From the NCBI RefSeq assembly GCF_002078505.1, contig NZ_LUAV01000013.1, positions 1 through 64,000 on the forward strand: a stretch of 64,000 bases of DNA. The letters are read 5' to 3'. Positions 8,119 through 17,551 of this stretch are shown piece after piece. The notes below the pieces were generated by a model. It saw only the letters and a program-made list of their open reading frames with translations, was not told the DNA's origin and did no database searches. The number at the start of each line of letters is the position of its first letter. Positions within the stretch are counted from its first letter, which is position 1. This stretch comes from Ensifer aridi. GTDB lineage: Bacteria; Pseudomonadota; Alphaproteobacteria; Rhizobiales; Rhizobiaceae. Position numbers and translations under genes: made by a program.

Positions 8119-8978
8119 TTGGCGAACTCCGGCCAGCGGTCGTCGTGGTCGGCGCGTCCCGCGGCATCGGCAAGGCGATTGCCGAAGTTGCTGCCGCGGA
8201 TGGCGCAACGGTGGTTTTGGTCGCGCGCTCGGCCGAGGGATTGGCGGCGGCCGCCGCCGATATTCAAAAGACTCGCGGCGAGGCCCTTACACTCGCCTTG
8301 GATCTTGTGGCCCAGGACGCTGCAAAGCGTCTCGAGGATTTCCTTTCCGCAAACGGCCTGATCTGCGACGTTCTGGTGAACAGCGCCGGATACGGCCTGC
8401 GCGGCAGCGCGACGCTATTGCCTGTGGAGGAACAAATCGGAATCGTCGATCTCAACATCCGCGCCGTCACCGATCTCACGCTGCGCTTTCTGCCGGGCAT
8501 GGTAGCGCGCGGCCGTGGCGGCGTGATCAATCTGGGGTCGGTCGCGAGCTTCACTCCCGGCCCGTACATGGCCTTGTACTATGCCAGCAAGGGCTTTGTG
8601 CGCTCCTTTTCCGAGGCGCTTCATCAGGAATTACGCCGCACAGGGGTGACCGTCACGTGCGTCGCTCCGGGACCGGTCTCGACGGAGTTCCTTGCGACGT
8701 CCGGCGCCAATCGGGCTGCGCTGTTCAAGGTCTTGCCAAAGCTGGATGCATCTTACGTCGCCGAACGCGCCTGGCGCGGGTTCAAATCCGGGCGCCGCCT
8801 CGTCGTGCCAGGCATATCGGCCAAGTTGACCACTCTTTTGGCGTCGATGATGCCTTCCGCAGTTCTCCTGCCCTTGATCGGCCGCTTGCAGCGTCGGAGC
8901 AATGATCCCTGCCCCTGCGGCTCGGGAAAAAAGTTCACGTCATGCTGCGGTGCCCGTCGCGGCGCCCGCACGGGATGA
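8115..8978 (+). CDS. SDR family oxidoreductase with C-terminal SEC-C motif
   Basis: A 287-residue protein. Residues 8-240 are a classical SDR: GASRGIG at 13-19, NSAG at 89-92, Ser142, and Tyr155/Lys159 (YYASK). Arg38 at the beta-2 end (VARS) suggests NADP. Residues 263-279 are a complete SEC-C zinc motif, NDPCPCGSGKKFTSCCG (Cys266, 268, 277, 278), as in the SecA tail. SEC-C on an SDR is unusual and suggests a ribosome- or protein-binding adaptor. A Pro/Leu-rich hydrophobic stretch (about 239-258) precedes it. The start codon overlaps the preceding stop (ATGA at 8115), so it is coupled to the acyltransferase. Confidence 0.85.
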   Translation: MIGELRPAVVVVGASRGIGKAIAEVAAADGATVVLVARSAEGLAAAAADIQKTRGEALTLALDLVAQDAAKRLEDFLSANGLICDVLVNSAGYGLRGSATLLPVEEQIGIVDLNIRAVTDLTLRFLPGMVARGRGGVINLGSVASFTPGPYMALYYASKGFVRSFSEALHQELRRTGVTVTCVAPGPVSTEFLATSGANRAALFKVLPKLDASYVAERAWRGFKSGRRLVVPGISAKLTTLLASMMPSAVLLPLIGRLQRRSNDPCPCGSGKKFTSCCGARRGARTG

Positions 8979-9034
8979 GAACTTGGGTGGCTTGCGTCGT
9001 CTGCAGGCGCCCTGCCGGTCCGCAGCTTAACCGT

Positions 9035-10165
9035 TCACACCGGCGGCAGATCGCCGCGTTGCCAGCCCTCCAGGGTCTCCGCCATGAAATCGGCGTAACG
9101 CCCCTCCCCGATCGCCTTGCGGATGGCGGCCATCAATTCCTGATAATAGGCGAGATTGTTCCAGCTCAAGAGCATGCCGCCGAGCGATTCGTTCGAGCGG
9201 ATCAGATGGTGCAGGTAGGCGCGTGAATAGTCGCGCGTCGCCGGGCAGGATGATTGCTCGTCGAGCGGGCGCGTGTCTTCGGCATGGCGGGCATTGCGCA
9301 GGTTGATTCGTCCGAAGCGGGTGAAGGCAAGGCCGTGACGACCGGAGCGGGTCGGCATCACGCAGTCGAACATGTCGACGCCGTGCGCGACGGATTTCAA
9401 AATGTCGTCCGGCGTGCCGACCCCCATCAGGTAGCGCGGCTTTTCTGCAGGCAGTGCCGGGCAAGTCACGTCCAGCATGTCGAGCATGACCTCCTGCGGC
9501 TCGCCGACGGCAAGGCCTCCGATGGCGTAGCCCTTGAGGTCCAGGTCCTTGAGCACCTGCGCCGAGCGTTCGCGCAACTTCGGAATGTCGCCACCCTGCA
9601 CGATGCCGAACATCGCCTTGCCCGGCTGGTCGCCGAAGGCGATCTTGCAGCGCTCCGCCCAGCGCAGCGACATCTCCATCGCGCGCTCGATTTCCTGGGG
9701 CTCCGCCGGCAACGCGATACATTCGTCGAGCTGCATTTGTATGTCGCTGTCGAGGAGGCCCTGGATTTCGATCGAGCGCTCGGGAGACATATGATAGAGC
9801 GCGCCGTCGACATGGCTCTTGAAGGTTACACCCTGTTCGTTGAGCTTGCGCAGACTGGAGAGCGACATCACCTGGAAGCCGCCGCTATCGGTCAGGATTG
9901 GCCGCTCCCAGCCGATGAACTTGTGCAGGCCGCCGAGCCGGTGAACGCGTTCGGCGCCCGGGCGCAGCATCAGGTGGTAGGTATTGCCGAGAATGATATC
10001 GGCGCCGAGCTCGCGCACCTGGTCGAGATACATCGCCTTGACCGTGCCGACGGTTCCGACCGGCATGAAGGCCGGCGTGCGGATCGTCCCGCGCGGCGTC
10101 GAGATCTCGCCGCGGCGAGCGTTGCCGTCGGTCGCAAGCAGCTTGAATTGAAACGTCTCGGTCAT
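9035..10165 (-). CDS. tgt: Queuine tRNA-guanine transglycosylase
   Basis: Tgt, 376 residues, swaps guanine 34 of GUN-anticodon tRNAs for the queuosine precursor preQ1. The active site is recognisable: Asp93 in DSGGFQ, nucleophile Asp267 in [13 protein letters not shown], and GGLAVGE at 217-222. The C-terminal zinc region is degenerate: where E. coli has Cys-x-Cys-x2-Cys and a later His, this protein has Ser305, Cys307, Thr310 and Asn336, so three of four ligands are missing. The YSRAYLHHL helix after them is intact. The start codon lies immediately next to the queA stop, giving a queA-tgt unit. Confidence 0.95.
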   Translation of the reverse strand: MTETFQFKLLATDGNARRGEISTPRGTIRTPAFMPVGTVGTVKAMYLDQVRELGADIILGNTYHLMLRPGAERVHRLGGLHKFIGWERPILTDSGGFQVMSLSSLRKLNEQGVTFKSHVDGALYHMSPERSIEIQGLLDSDIQMQLDECIALPAEPQEIERAMEMSLRWAERCKIAFGDQPGKAMFGIVQGGDIPKLRERSAQVLKDLDLKGYAIGGLAVGEPQEVMLDMLDVTCPALPAEKPRYLMGVGTPDDILKSVAHGVDMFDCVMPTRSGRHGLAFTRFGRINLRNARHAEDTRPLDEQSSCPATRDYSRAYLHHLIRSNESLGGMLLSWNNLAYYQELMAAIRKAIGEGRYADFMAETLEGWQRGDLPPV

Positions 10166-11248
10166 TCAGTCTTTCCGGAAAAGCAGGCTTGCATCGCCAT
10201 AGGAATAGAAGCGATAGCCGGTCGCGACGGCGTGTGCATAGGCGGCACGCATCGTATCAAGGCCGGCGAAGGCCGAGACCAGCATGAACAATGTCGATCT
10301 CGGTAGGTGGAAATTGGTCATCAGCATATCGACGGCGCGGAAGCGGTAACCCGGCGTAATGAAGATGCCGGTCGGTCCGGACCAGGGACGGATGGTGCCA
10401 TCCTCGGTGGCCGCGCTCTCAATCAGCCGAAGCGATGTCGTTCCGACGCAGACGATGCGACCACCGCGCGCGCTGACGGCATTCAGCTTCTCGGCGGTTG
10501 CCGCGTCGACATGGCCGATTTCCTCGTGCATCACATGATCGTCGGTATCATCCGTCTTGACCGGCAAGAACGTCCCGGCCCCGACATGCAAGGTCACGAA
10601 GTGGCGCTCGACACCGGCTTCGTCAAGCCTGGCGAAGAGGCGGTCTGTGAAATGAAGTCCTGCGGTTGGAGCCGCGACCGCCCCCTCTTCCCGCGCATAG
10701 ATTGTCTGGTAGTCGGTTCGGTCCTGTGCATCATCCGCCCGCTTCGAAGCGATATAAGGCGGCAGCGGAATATGACCGACGGCCATGATCGCTTCGTCGA
10801 GCACCGGGCCGGAGAGATCGAAACGAAGCGTCACTTCGCCGGCATCGCCCTTCTCCTCGATCGTCGCCTCCAGGGAGCCGAGGAGGCAGGCATTACCGCC
10901 GTGGCCGAAGCTGATGCGGTCCCCCGGTTTCAGCCGGCGCGCCGGACGCGCGAAAGCCTTCCAACGGTCGGGCGCGATACGCATGTGCAGTGTCAACGAA
11001 ACCGGCGTGCTTATATCTTCGCCGCGATGGCGGATGCCCTCGAGCTGCGCGGGGATGACCCTGGTATCGTTGAATACCAAGGCATCGCCGGGTCTCAGCA
11101 ACGACGGAAGGTCGAGAACGCCATGGTCGCTGAGGGCCGGCTCACCCTGCGGCCGCACGACGAGCATGCGCGCGCTGTCGCGCGGGCTTGCGGGCCTGAG
11201 CGCAATGGAGGCTTCCGGCAGGTCGAAATCGAACAGGTCTACGCGCAT
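10166..11248 (-). CDS. queA: S-adenosylmethionine:tRNA ribosyltransferase-isomerase
   Basis: QueA, 360 residues, transfers the ribosyl part of SAM to preQ1 in tRNA to give epoxyqueuosine. It begins with the family start [19 protein letters not shown], which fixes the ATG at 11248; a TTG four codons earlier is rejected. Further signatures are [25 protein letters not shown] and the C-terminal [17 protein letters not shown]. It is directly followed by tgt with no spacer. A terminator-like hairpin separates it from ppiB upstream, so queA-tgt may have its own promoter. Confidence 0.96.
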   Translation of the reverse strand: MRVDLFDFDLPEASIALRPASPRDSARMLVVRPQGEPALSDHGVLDLPSLLRPGDALVFNDTRVIPAQLEGIRHRGEDISTPVSLTLHMRIAPDRWKAFARPARRLKPGDRISFGHGGNACLLGSLEATIEEKGDAGEVTLRFDLSGPVLDEAIMAVGHIPLPPYIASKRADDAQDRTDYQTIYAREEGAVAAPTAGLHFTDRLFARLDEAGVERHFVTLHVGAGTFLPVKTDDTDDHVMHEEIGHVDAATAEKLNAVSARGGRIVCVGTTSLRLIESAATEDGTIRPWSGPTGIFITPGYRFRAVDMLMTNFHLPRSTLFMLVSAFAGLDTMRAAYAHAVATGYRFYSYGDASLLFRKD

Positions 11249-11263
11249 CGAAGATGTCAAACA

Positions 11264-11310
11264 AAAGCAAAACCCGCCCCGGCGGCTCTGCGCGCGACCA
11301 GGGCGGGTCT
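11264..11310 (-). terminator. Rho-independent terminator between ppiB and queA
   Basis: On the minus strand an 8-bp GC stem ACCCGCCC/GGGCGGGT (11301-11308 with 11272-11279) is followed by TTTGCTTTTG. It lies 16 nt after the ppiB stop, so it should end the coaD-ppiA-ppiB transcript at least in part. Confidence 0.65.
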
Positions 11311-11325
11311 GTGCATTAGCCCAAA

Positions 11326-11835
11326 TCAGGCGTCGGCGGCAACCCGCATCGACACGATCGAGTCGGGATCACGCACCGGCTCGCCGCGCTTGATCTTATC
11401 GACGTTCTCCATGCCTTCGATGACCTGACCCCATACCGAGTACTGCTTGTTGAGCCAGGGAGCGTCGGTGAAGCAGATGAAGAACTGGGAGTTCGCCGAG
11501 TTCGGCATCTGGCTGCGTGCCATCGAGCAGGTGCCGCGCACATGCGACACATCGGAAAACTCGGCCTTGAGATCCGGCTTGGAGGAACCGCCCATGCCGG
11601 CGCGTGCCGGGTTGAAGCTCTCGCTGCCGGTCTTGCCGTATTGCACGTCGCCGGTCTGGGCCATGAAATCTTCGATCACACGGTGGAAGACCACGCCATC
11701 ATAGGCGCCTTCGCGCGCCAGTTCCTTGATGCGGGCGACATGGCCCGGAGCGACGTCCGGCAGCAGCTCGATCACCACCCTGCCCTTTGTGGTTTCCATG
11801 ATGATCGTGTTTTCCGGATCCTTGATCTCGGCCAT
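11326..11835 (-). CDS. ppiB: Cytosolic cyclophilin-type peptidyl-prolyl isomerase
   Basis: A 169-residue cyclophilin without a signal peptide ([26 protein letters not shown]). It has the active-site [14 protein letters not shown], then the substrate-channel motif [18 protein letters not shown]. It catalyses cis-trans isomerisation of Xaa-Pro bonds in the cytosol. A good AGGAGAA ribosome site precedes the ATG. It is paired with a secreted paralogue immediately upstream; the two share most of the core. Confidence 0.92.
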   Translation of the reverse strand: MAEIKDPENTIIMETTKGRVVIELLPDVAPGHVARIKELAREGAYDGVVFHRVIEDFMAQTGDVQYGKTGSESFNPARAGMGGSSKPDLKAEFSDVSHVRGTCSMARSQMPNSANSQFFICFTDAPWLNKQYSVWGQVIEGMENVDKIKRGEPVRDPDSIVSMRVAADA

Positions 11836-11860
11836 GGTTCTTCTCCTTCTGTTTTCAGTC

Positions 11861-12433
11861 TTACCTGCCGACCTTGACGCTGATCATGCGGTCTGGATCG
11901 GTGACGGCGCCATTATTGGCATCGTCACCACGCTTGATCTTGTCGACATTCTCCATGCCTTCGACGACCTTGCCGACGACCGTGTACTGTCCGTTGAGGA
12001 AGTCGCCAGGCGCAAACATGATGAAGAATTGCGAGTTGGCGCTATTGGGGTCCTGGGAGCGCGCCATGCCGACTGTGCCGCGCTCGAAGGGAACGTTGGA
12101 GAACTCGGCTGGCAGGTCGGGCTTGGAGGAGCCGCCCGTTCCTGCGAGCTCAGCCTGGTAACCGGCCTTCATGTCGCCATACTGCACGTCTCCGGTCTGG
12201 GCCATGAAGCCCTCGATGACGCGATGGAAGGCGACGTTGTCGTATTCGCCGGCGGCAGCGAGCTCCTTGATCTGCTGGACATGCTTCGGCGCGATGTCAG
12301 GACGCAGCTCGACGACGACGGGCCCGTCCTTGAGCTGGATCGTAAGGATGTTTTCGCTCGACTGCGCCAGGGCGCCTCCCGTCAAAGTGGCGAGCGCGAG
12401 GGCGCCTGCGAACGCGAGTTGGAGGATTTTCAT
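11861..12433 (-). CDS. ppiA: Periplasmic cyclophilin-type peptidyl-prolyl isomerase
   Basis: A 190-residue cyclophilin with a Sec signal peptide (MKILQLAFAGALALATLTGGALAQ, predicted cleavage after ALA or AQ). The core repeats the paralogue: FHRVIEGFMAQTGD and [18 protein letters not shown]. The ATG at 12433 is chosen because the upstream extension is not signal-like and AGGAGA sits before it. It lies 25 nt before ppiB and 25 nt after coaD, so the three form one transcript. It folds proline-containing proteins in the periplasm. Confidence 0.92.
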   Translation of the reverse strand: MKILQLAFAGALALATLTGGALAQSSENILTIQLKDGPVVVELRPDIAPKHVQQIKELAAAGEYDNVAFHRVIEGFMAQTGDVQYGDMKAGYQAELAGTGGSSKPDLPAEFSNVPFERGTVGMARSQDPNSANSQFFIMFAPGDFLNGQYTVVGKVVEGMENVDKIKRGDDANNGAVTDPDRMISVKVGR

Positions 12434-12458
12434 GGAGTCTCCTTGCCGTGATGTGAGC

Positions 12459-12950
12459 TTACTTGCGCTTCGCTTGCAGCGCCTCGTGGACCGCCTTGGG
12501 AACGAAGGCGCTGACGTCACCGCCCATAGCCGCGATCTGCCGGACCAATGTGGCCGTAATGGGCCGGGATGCGGTGCCTGCCGGCAGAAACAGGGTCTGA
12601 ATATCGGGCGCCATCTGCCGGTTCATGCCCGCCATTTGCATCTCGTAGTCGAGGTCCGTCCCGTCCCGCAGGCCGCGCACCAGAAGGCTTGCCCCGTGCT
12701 GACGGGCGGCGTCGACCACAAGATTGTCGAAGGAGACGACAGCGATGTCCGCTGCCCTCTCCGGCAGCAAGTCGCTGAGCGAGCGGCGGATGAGATCCGC
12801 CCGCTCCTCGAAGGAGAAAAGCGGGGCCTTTCCCGGATGGACGCCAATCGCCACGATTACTTTCCCTGCGACGTTCAACGATTGGACGAGCACATCCAGA
12901 TGGCCGTTTGTGATCGGATCGAAGGAGCCGGGATAAAAAGCCGTGGTCAT
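12459..12950 (-). CDS. coaD: Phosphopantetheine adenylyltransferase
   Basis: CoaD, 163 residues, makes dephospho-CoA from 4'-phosphopantetheine and ATP, the penultimate step of CoA synthesis. It begins [21 protein letters not shown], with the TxGH nucleotidyl-transferase motif. It also has the [39 protein letters not shown] block and the second signature with ISSS-like residues replaced by [12 protein letters not shown]. It is the first gene of the coaD-ppiA-ppiB transcript. Confidence 0.95.
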   Translation of the reverse strand: MTTAFYPGSFDPITNGHLDVLVQSLNVAGKVIVAIGVHPGKAPLFSFEERADLIRRSLSDLLPERAADIAVVSFDNLVVDAARQHGASLLVRGLRDGTDLDYEMQMAGMNRQMAPDIQTLFLPAGTASRPITATLVRQIAAMGGDVSAFVPKAVHEALQAKRK

Positions 12951-13163
12951 TGCGCCTGTTTCCGTTTGGTGAAGCCTTTTGTCATGGACGACGGCGAACC
13001 GCAAGGCTCGTGCGATGTTCCCGGGGAAACAGCGGCACAGAAAGAATGAATGCTAGATGAACGCAACGTTCAAGAGGGCTTCATACCGGAAGTTGTAATG
13101 TGAAGCCACAGTGACGGAACTTTTTTCAAGCGCGTGCCGTTTAGCGATGGAAGGGAGACGGCG

Positions 13164-13292
13164 ATGGGATTGGCTCTGTTTTCGGTGGCGATGTTCTTCG
13201 CAATGGTCGTTGCGACTATCCATGCACTTCGCGACGAGGCTCGCGAGCCGACGGCCGTGCCGGTGAGAACCGATCGACTGCGGCGCAGATGA
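13164..13292 (+). CDS. Small single-pass membrane protein, 42 residues
   Basis: A 42-codon ORF with an AAGGGAGA ribosome site 6 nt before the ATG. The first 20 residues are hydrophobic (MGLALFSVAMFFAMVVATIH). A charged tail (ALRDEAREPTAVPVRTDRLRRR) follows. It sits alone between coaD (divergent) and the MATE gene (convergent). A strong inverted repeat and a rho-independent terminator follow it, which supports a transcribed small gene. Function unknown. Confidence 0.5.
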   Translation: MGLALFSVAMFFAMVVATIHALRDEAREPTAVPVRTDRLRRR

Positions 13293-13340
13293 CGTGATCG
13301 GGCGCCTGTCGTCTCCAGTTCTTGATGTGAATGCCTCCAG

Positions 13341-13363
13341 GAAGCTTCCCACAGGGAAGCTTC
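13341..13363. repeat. Perfect 10-bp inverted repeat with 3-nt loop
   Basis: GAAGCTTCCC (13341-13350) is the exact reverse complement of 13354-13363, separated only by ACA. It has no T-tract, so it may be an operator, an RNA-stability hairpin or a pausing site after the 42-residue gene. Confidence 0.6.
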
Positions 13364-13407
13364 AGAATAAGCGGCCTCATTTTTCCCCTGATGTGGTCGC
13401 TCTTACG

Positions 13408-13445
13408 AGCCGGACGGCCTCCCCTGCCCGTCCGGCTTTTCTTTT
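13408..13445 (+). terminator. Rho-independent terminator
   Basis: AGCCGGACGG (13408-13417) pairs with CCGTCCGGCT (13428-13437) and is followed by TTTCTTTT. The T-tract is on the plus strand, so it ends plus-strand transcription from the 42-residue gene and faces the MATE gene. Confidence 0.8.
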
Positions 13446-14849
13446 CTAGGCAACGGCAGGCGCTGTGCGCGTGAAGCGAAGCAGGCGGAAGAAGCGCCAA
13501 TTGAGCAATAGCGCCGCTGCTGCAAGCCCGAGCACGAAGCCGAACCAGACGCCGACCCCACCAAACTTCAGCGGAAAGGCGAAGGCCCAGGCGCAGAAGA
13601 AGCCGATTGGCCAATAGGAAATCATCGCCAGAATCATCGGCACGGTCGTGTCCTTGAGACCGCGCAGCATCCCCGCGGCGATCGCCTGAAGCCCGTCGAC
13701 GAGCTGGAAGGCGCCGGCTATCACGATCAGCGGCCCCGCGAAGGCCAGAACCTCGGCGGCGTCCGGGCGGCTCGTATCGAGATAGAGGGCTGCGAGCTCA
13801 TAGGGAAACAGCGCGAAAATCGTGCTGCCGACGGCGGCAAAGCCGCAGCCGAGTGCAAGGACGGCGATCGCCGCGCGCTTGACGCCGAGCATATCACCAC
13901 CGCCATAGGCCAGGCCCACACGCACGGTCCCGGCCTGGGCCAGGCCGAGCGGAATCATGAAGGCGATCGACGCGAATTGAAGCGCGATGCCGTGCGCCGC
14001 GAGTTCGATCGTGCCGATGGTTCCCATAAGCAGCGAAGCGACGGTAAACAGGCTGACTTCGGCTAGGATCGTCAGCGAGATCGGAATGCCGAGATGGATG
14101 ACTTCGCGGAAGACGGGCCAGTCCGGCCGCCAGAAACGCACGAACAGTTCATATCCGTTGAGTTCCGGCCGGTTGCGGATGTAGCCGATTGTCAGCACGG
14201 CGCCGAGCAGCGCCACGCCGAGTGCCGCGACGGCGGCTCCGAATATGCCGAGCGCCGGAAAGCCGAAATGACCGAAGATCAGGACGTAGCAAAGCACGGC
14301 GTTGAGAACCAAGGTCGCGAGCGTCACGTACAGAATCACCCCTGCCCGTTCGAGGCCGCTTAGGAAGGCGCGCAATACCATGAAGACGAGGCTGGGAAAG
14401 ATCGCCCACTGCGCTACGTGCAGATATTCCCCGGCGAGCTTTGCGACCTCTGGCTTCTGCCCGGCCAACAGCAGGATCGGCTCGGCCATCCAGAGTGCCG
14501 GTGCGGTCAGGATGCCGTAGAGCAGCACCACCCACATGCCCATTCGGACCGAACGTCGTACGGACATCTTGTCACCCCGGCCTTGCGCCTGCGCGACCAT
14601 CGGCACGACGGCGTTTGCAAAGCCGCTGCCGAAGATGAAGACCGTGAAGAACACCTGCGTCGCAATGATGATGGCCGCGAGCTGCGTCGCACCCAACTTG
14701 CCGACCATCAGAACGTCGGTCGTATTGATTGCAAGCTGGGCAAGCTGGGCGCCGATGAAGGGAACGCCGAGATACACGCTGGCGCGAAAATGCATGCCCC
14801 ACGAATTGTCGGTTTGCGGAAGCACAAGGTCTTTGTTTGCGGTCAGCAT
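13446..14849 (-). CDS. MATE family efflux transporter (NorM-like)
   Basis: A 467-residue protein with 12 hydrophobic segments and the MATE family features. The first helix set contains LGVPFIGAQLAQLAINTTDVLMVGKLGATQLAA. VPMVAQAQGRGD follows TM2, and the second half repeats the pattern. These pumps export cationic drugs or organic compounds in exchange for Na+ or H+ across the inner membrane. The length is usual. It stands alone on the minus strand. Confidence 0.92.
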   Translation of the reverse strand: MLTANKDLVLPQTDNSWGMHFRASVYLGVPFIGAQLAQLAINTTDVLMVGKLGATQLAAIIIATQVFFTVFIFGSGFANAVVPMVAQAQGRGDKMSVRRSVRMGMWVVLLYGILTAPALWMAEPILLLAGQKPEVAKLAGEYLHVAQWAIFPSLVFMVLRAFLSGLERAGVILYVTLATLVLNAVLCYVLIFGHFGFPALGIFGAAVAALGVALLGAVLTIGYIRNRPELNGYELFVRFWRPDWPVFREVIHLGIPISLTILAEVSLFTVASLLMGTIGTIELAAHGIALQFASIAFMIPLGLAQAGTVRVGLAYGGGDMLGVKRAAIAVLALGCGFAAVGSTIFALFPYELAALYLDTSRPDAAEVLAFAGPLIVIAGAFQLVDGLQAIAAGMLRGLKDTTVPMILAMISYWPIGFFCAWAFAFPLKFGGVGVWFGFVLGLAAAALLLNWRFFRLLRFTRTAPAVA

Positions 14850-15013
14850 GGAAAATCCTGGCTCTGCAGCGGCAAAAAGTCGGAAAATGAAGGAGGGTAT
14901 TCGAATTAGAGCACCACCGGCGCGAGCGCCAGCAATAAAGACCGAACTGCTCGATTTTTCATCGATGGATCAAGAAAATTGATCAATTTGCAGGCATGAC
15001 CTGCCGGGAGCCG

Positions 15014-16273
15014 CTAGGCCTGCGTTGGTCTCGGGACCGTCTCCTCGAAAGCGTCGCCGCGAACACTGCGCACCTTGGAGAGGAAGACCACAAGCGCGGC
15101 AACGATCAGACAGCCCGCAAGCGCATAAGCCGCGCCGGAAAACGAATAGGTGGCCACGGGGCTGGTGAAATAGGCGAAGATCTGAGTGAAGATCAAAGGC
15201 CCAAGGATCGTCGTTATGCTCGATATGCTGGTGAGTGCCCCCTGCAATTCGCCCTGCGCCGACGGCGGGACGTGGACCGATGCGATGCTGCGCAACGGCG
15301 GATCCGCGAGGCTCTCGAGTGCCGTTGCTACGATGACGACGTAGATCATCCAGCCCTCCCACGCGGCCGCATAGCCGGTCATTCCAAGCGCCGTGAAAAC
15401 GAGCCCGAGCGTTGCCGTTCGTCTTTCGCCCAGTCTCGACACGACACGCGGCAGGACAACCGCCATAACGAACGCGCCGCCTACGCCGAAGATGCCGAGC
15501 GAGAGTCCGATCTGCCCTTCGCTCCATCCATAGCGATAGGAGGATACGAACGACCACACGGCGGGATAGACGGCATGGGCCAGCCAGTAGAGGAAGAAGA
15601 CGAGACACACCCAACCGATCCCGGAATAGTTGTGCATCTGCTTGAGTGCACCGAGTGGATTGGCTCGGTGCCACTCGAAGCGCCGCCGGTGTGCGCGCGC
15701 AAGCGTCTCCGGCAGGAGAAAGAGCCCGACGACGAAATTGAGGAAGGAAAGCCCCGCCGCGCCGTAAAAGGGCACTCTGGGCCCCAACTCCCCGAGAAAG
15801 CCGCCGACCACCGGACCGAGGGCGAAGCCCGTGCCGAAGGCAATGCCGATCAGGCCGAAATTCTTGGCGCGGTTTCCGTCGTCGCTAATGTCGGCGATGT
15901 AGGCGGACGCGGTTCCAAAGCTCGCGCCGCTGATGCCGGCGAGAATGCGCCCCACGAAGAGCATCCAATAGCTCGTCGCAAGCGCGCAGATCAGATTGTC
16001 GATCGCGAAGGTGAGCACCGAGGCAAGCAGGATCGGCCGACGCCCGAATCGGTCGCTCAAGTTTCCGATCAGCGGTGCGAAGAGAAATTGCATCGCCGAA
16101 TAGACGAGCAGCAGCCAGCCACCGTCGATCGCCGCCTCGCCGACATCCGCGCCCGTCAGCTCCTCCAGGTAGCTCGGCAGCACCGGCACGATGATCGCGA
16201 TGCCCATGATGTCGAGAAAGAGGATGAGGAAGACGAGGAACAGACCACGCCGTACAAATTTGCTGTCCCGCAT
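15014..16273 (-). CDS. TetA/TCR-like MFS transporter
   Basis: A 419-residue, 12-helix major facilitator of the Tet (DHA1) group. Motif A after TM2 reads [19 protein letters not shown]4-5 carries [47 protein letters not shown]. This is close to tetracycline-resistance proteins, but many rhizobial members have other substrates. The start at 16273 has GGGAGGGAAG upstream; an 18-codon extension is rejected. No tetR is adjacent. Confidence 0.88.
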   Translation of the reverse strand: MRDSKFVRRGLFLVFLILFLDIMGIAIIVPVLPSYLEELTGADVGEAAIDGGWLLLVYSAMQFLFAPLIGNLSDRFGRRPILLASVLTFAIDNLICALATSYWMLFVGRILAGISGASFGTASAYIADISDDGNRAKNFGLIGIAFGTGFALGPVVGGFLGELGPRVPFYGAAGLSFLNFVVGLFLLPETLARAHRRRFEWHRANPLGALKQMHNYSGIGWVCLVFFLYWLAHAVYPAVWSFVSSYRYGWSEGQIGLSLGIFGVGGAFVMAVVLPRVVSRLGERRTATLGLVFTALGMTGYAAAWEGWMIYVVIVATALESLADPPLRSIASVHVPPSAQGELQGALTSISSITTILGPLIFTQIFAYFTSPVATYSFSGAAYALAGCLIVAALVVFLSKVRSVRGDAFEETVPRPTQA

Positions 16274-16433
16274 GAGTCTTCCCTCCCGTTGTCCGCAAGC
16301 GGGACAGAACGTGAACGACGTTACCAAATAAGGTGTATCGTGTTGTCACGACGCAAACAATACGTGAACATTTCAAAGTTTATGATCGAAATGATCTCGT
16401 CTGTTGATGGCTTGCTGGCCTTTGGCTGCAACC

Positions 16434-16528
16434 CTATAGCGCCGTGCGTCTTTTCAGACGCACAAAGAGACGCTGTAGCACTTTGAAGTGCTGCATGTTT
16501 TTCTCCTTTAATCGGCTACGATTTAAGG
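16434..16528 (-). repeat. Intergenic palindromic repeat with own SD-ATG mini-ORF (copy B)
   Basis: On the minus strand the element reads as four parts. First, a near-perfect stem CCTTAAATCG-TAGC-CGATTAAAGG (16528-16505). Second, AGGAG and ATGCAGCA. Third, CTACAGCG. Fourth, a hairpin with arms TGCGTCTG/AGACGCA, closing with CGCTATAG. It matches copy A at 39001-39087 part for part. It contains a 20-codon ORF (16496-16434, starting MQHFKVLQRL, Arg/Leu-rich) with a strong Shine-Dalgarno. The stop codon of the LysR gene upstream lies inside the first stem. Confidence 0.75.
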
Positions 16529-17446
16529 AAACATGCCGTAGCGCTCTGAGTGCCGCTGTTCGGCCTTCAGGAAATCGACGAAGGCGCGAAGCGGAGCCGG
16601 AAGATGCCGACGGCCGGCGTAGTACAGGAACGGCCCTGGAAAGCTGGTAACCCAAGCCTCCAGAATCGGAACGAGGCGGCCCGCCTTGATCTCAGGCAGC
16701 AGGAATTCCTCGAAGCTTCTGATCACTCCTAGACCACCGACGGCGGCGCTGATTTCGAGATCGATCGCATTGGCGAGCACGGTCGCGGGGGGCGCGACAG
16801 TAATTGCCGCCGCGCCCTCGCCGAATTCCCAGGCGAGCGCAATGCCGTTCTGGAAACGGTGGCGTATCGTCGCGTGCTCCAGGAGGTCGCGCGGATGTTG
16901 CGGCTCGCCATGCTTGGCGAGATAGTCCGGGGCCGCAGCGGTAACATAGCGCTGCACTCGCGGCCCGATCGGGATGGCGATCATGTCTTTTTCCAGACGC
17001 TCCTCATAGCGCACGCCGGCGTCGAATCCTGCAGCCAGCACATCGATGAAGCCGTCCTCAGCGACCACTTCCAAACTGATCGCCGGATGGGCCTTGAGAA
17101 AGCGCCCGATAATCGGCGGCAGGATGACCCGCGCGACAATCGTGGGGACGTTGAGCCGCAATGTTCCGGCCGGCTTGTCGCGTTCGCTTGCGGCCTGATC
17201 GAGCGCGCCGGCGATCTCGCCAAGTGCGGGCGACAGCCGCTCGAACAGTCTCATGCCCGCTTCCGTTGCGGTGACACTGCGGGTCGTGCGGTTGAGCAGT
17301 CTCACGCCCAGCCTCGCCTCCAACCGCCGCAGCGCTTCGCTGAGGGCGGAGGCCGAGACGCCGCGCTTGCGGGCAGCGGTTCGAAAGCTGCGTTCGCGCG
17401 CGACGGCGGCGAAGGCATCGAGGTCTGCAAGTGGAAGGTCGCTCAT
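16523..17446 (-). CDS. LysR-family transcriptional regulator
   Basis: A 307-residue LysR-type regulator. Residues 1-65 are the winged HTH (FAAVARERSFRTAARKRGVSASALSEALRRLEARLGVRLLNRTTRSVTATEAG), followed by a linker helix and a periplasmic-binding-like effector domain (about 92-295). It is divergent from the aldo/keto reductase gene with a 105-nt shared promoter region, the usual layout for a LysR protein controlling its neighbour and itself. Its last two codons, CCT TAA, fall inside a repeat element. The inducer is unknown. Confidence 0.92.
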   Translation of the reverse strand: MSDLPLADLDAFAAVARERSFRTAARKRGVSASALSEALRRLEARLGVRLLNRTTRSVTATEAGMRLFERLSPALGEIAGALDQAASERDKPAGTLRLNVPTIVARVILPPIIGRFLKAHPAISLEVVAEDGFIDVLAAGFDAGVRYEERLEKDMIAIPIGPRVQRYVTAAAPDYLAKHGEPQHPRDLLEHATIRHRFQNGIALAWEFGEGAAAITVAPPATVLANAIDLEISAAVGGLGVIRSFEEFLLPEIKAGRLVPILEAWVTSFPGPFLYYAGRRHLPAPLRAFVDFLKAEQRHSERYGMFP

Positions 17447-17551
17447 TGTACGATATTCCGCACAAGCTGTTTGGTTTCTGCCTGATTATCGCACAGCCAA
17501 ATCGGAAGTAAACCTTGCACCGAACGCACGGCCTCAAAAAGGAGAGACGAG

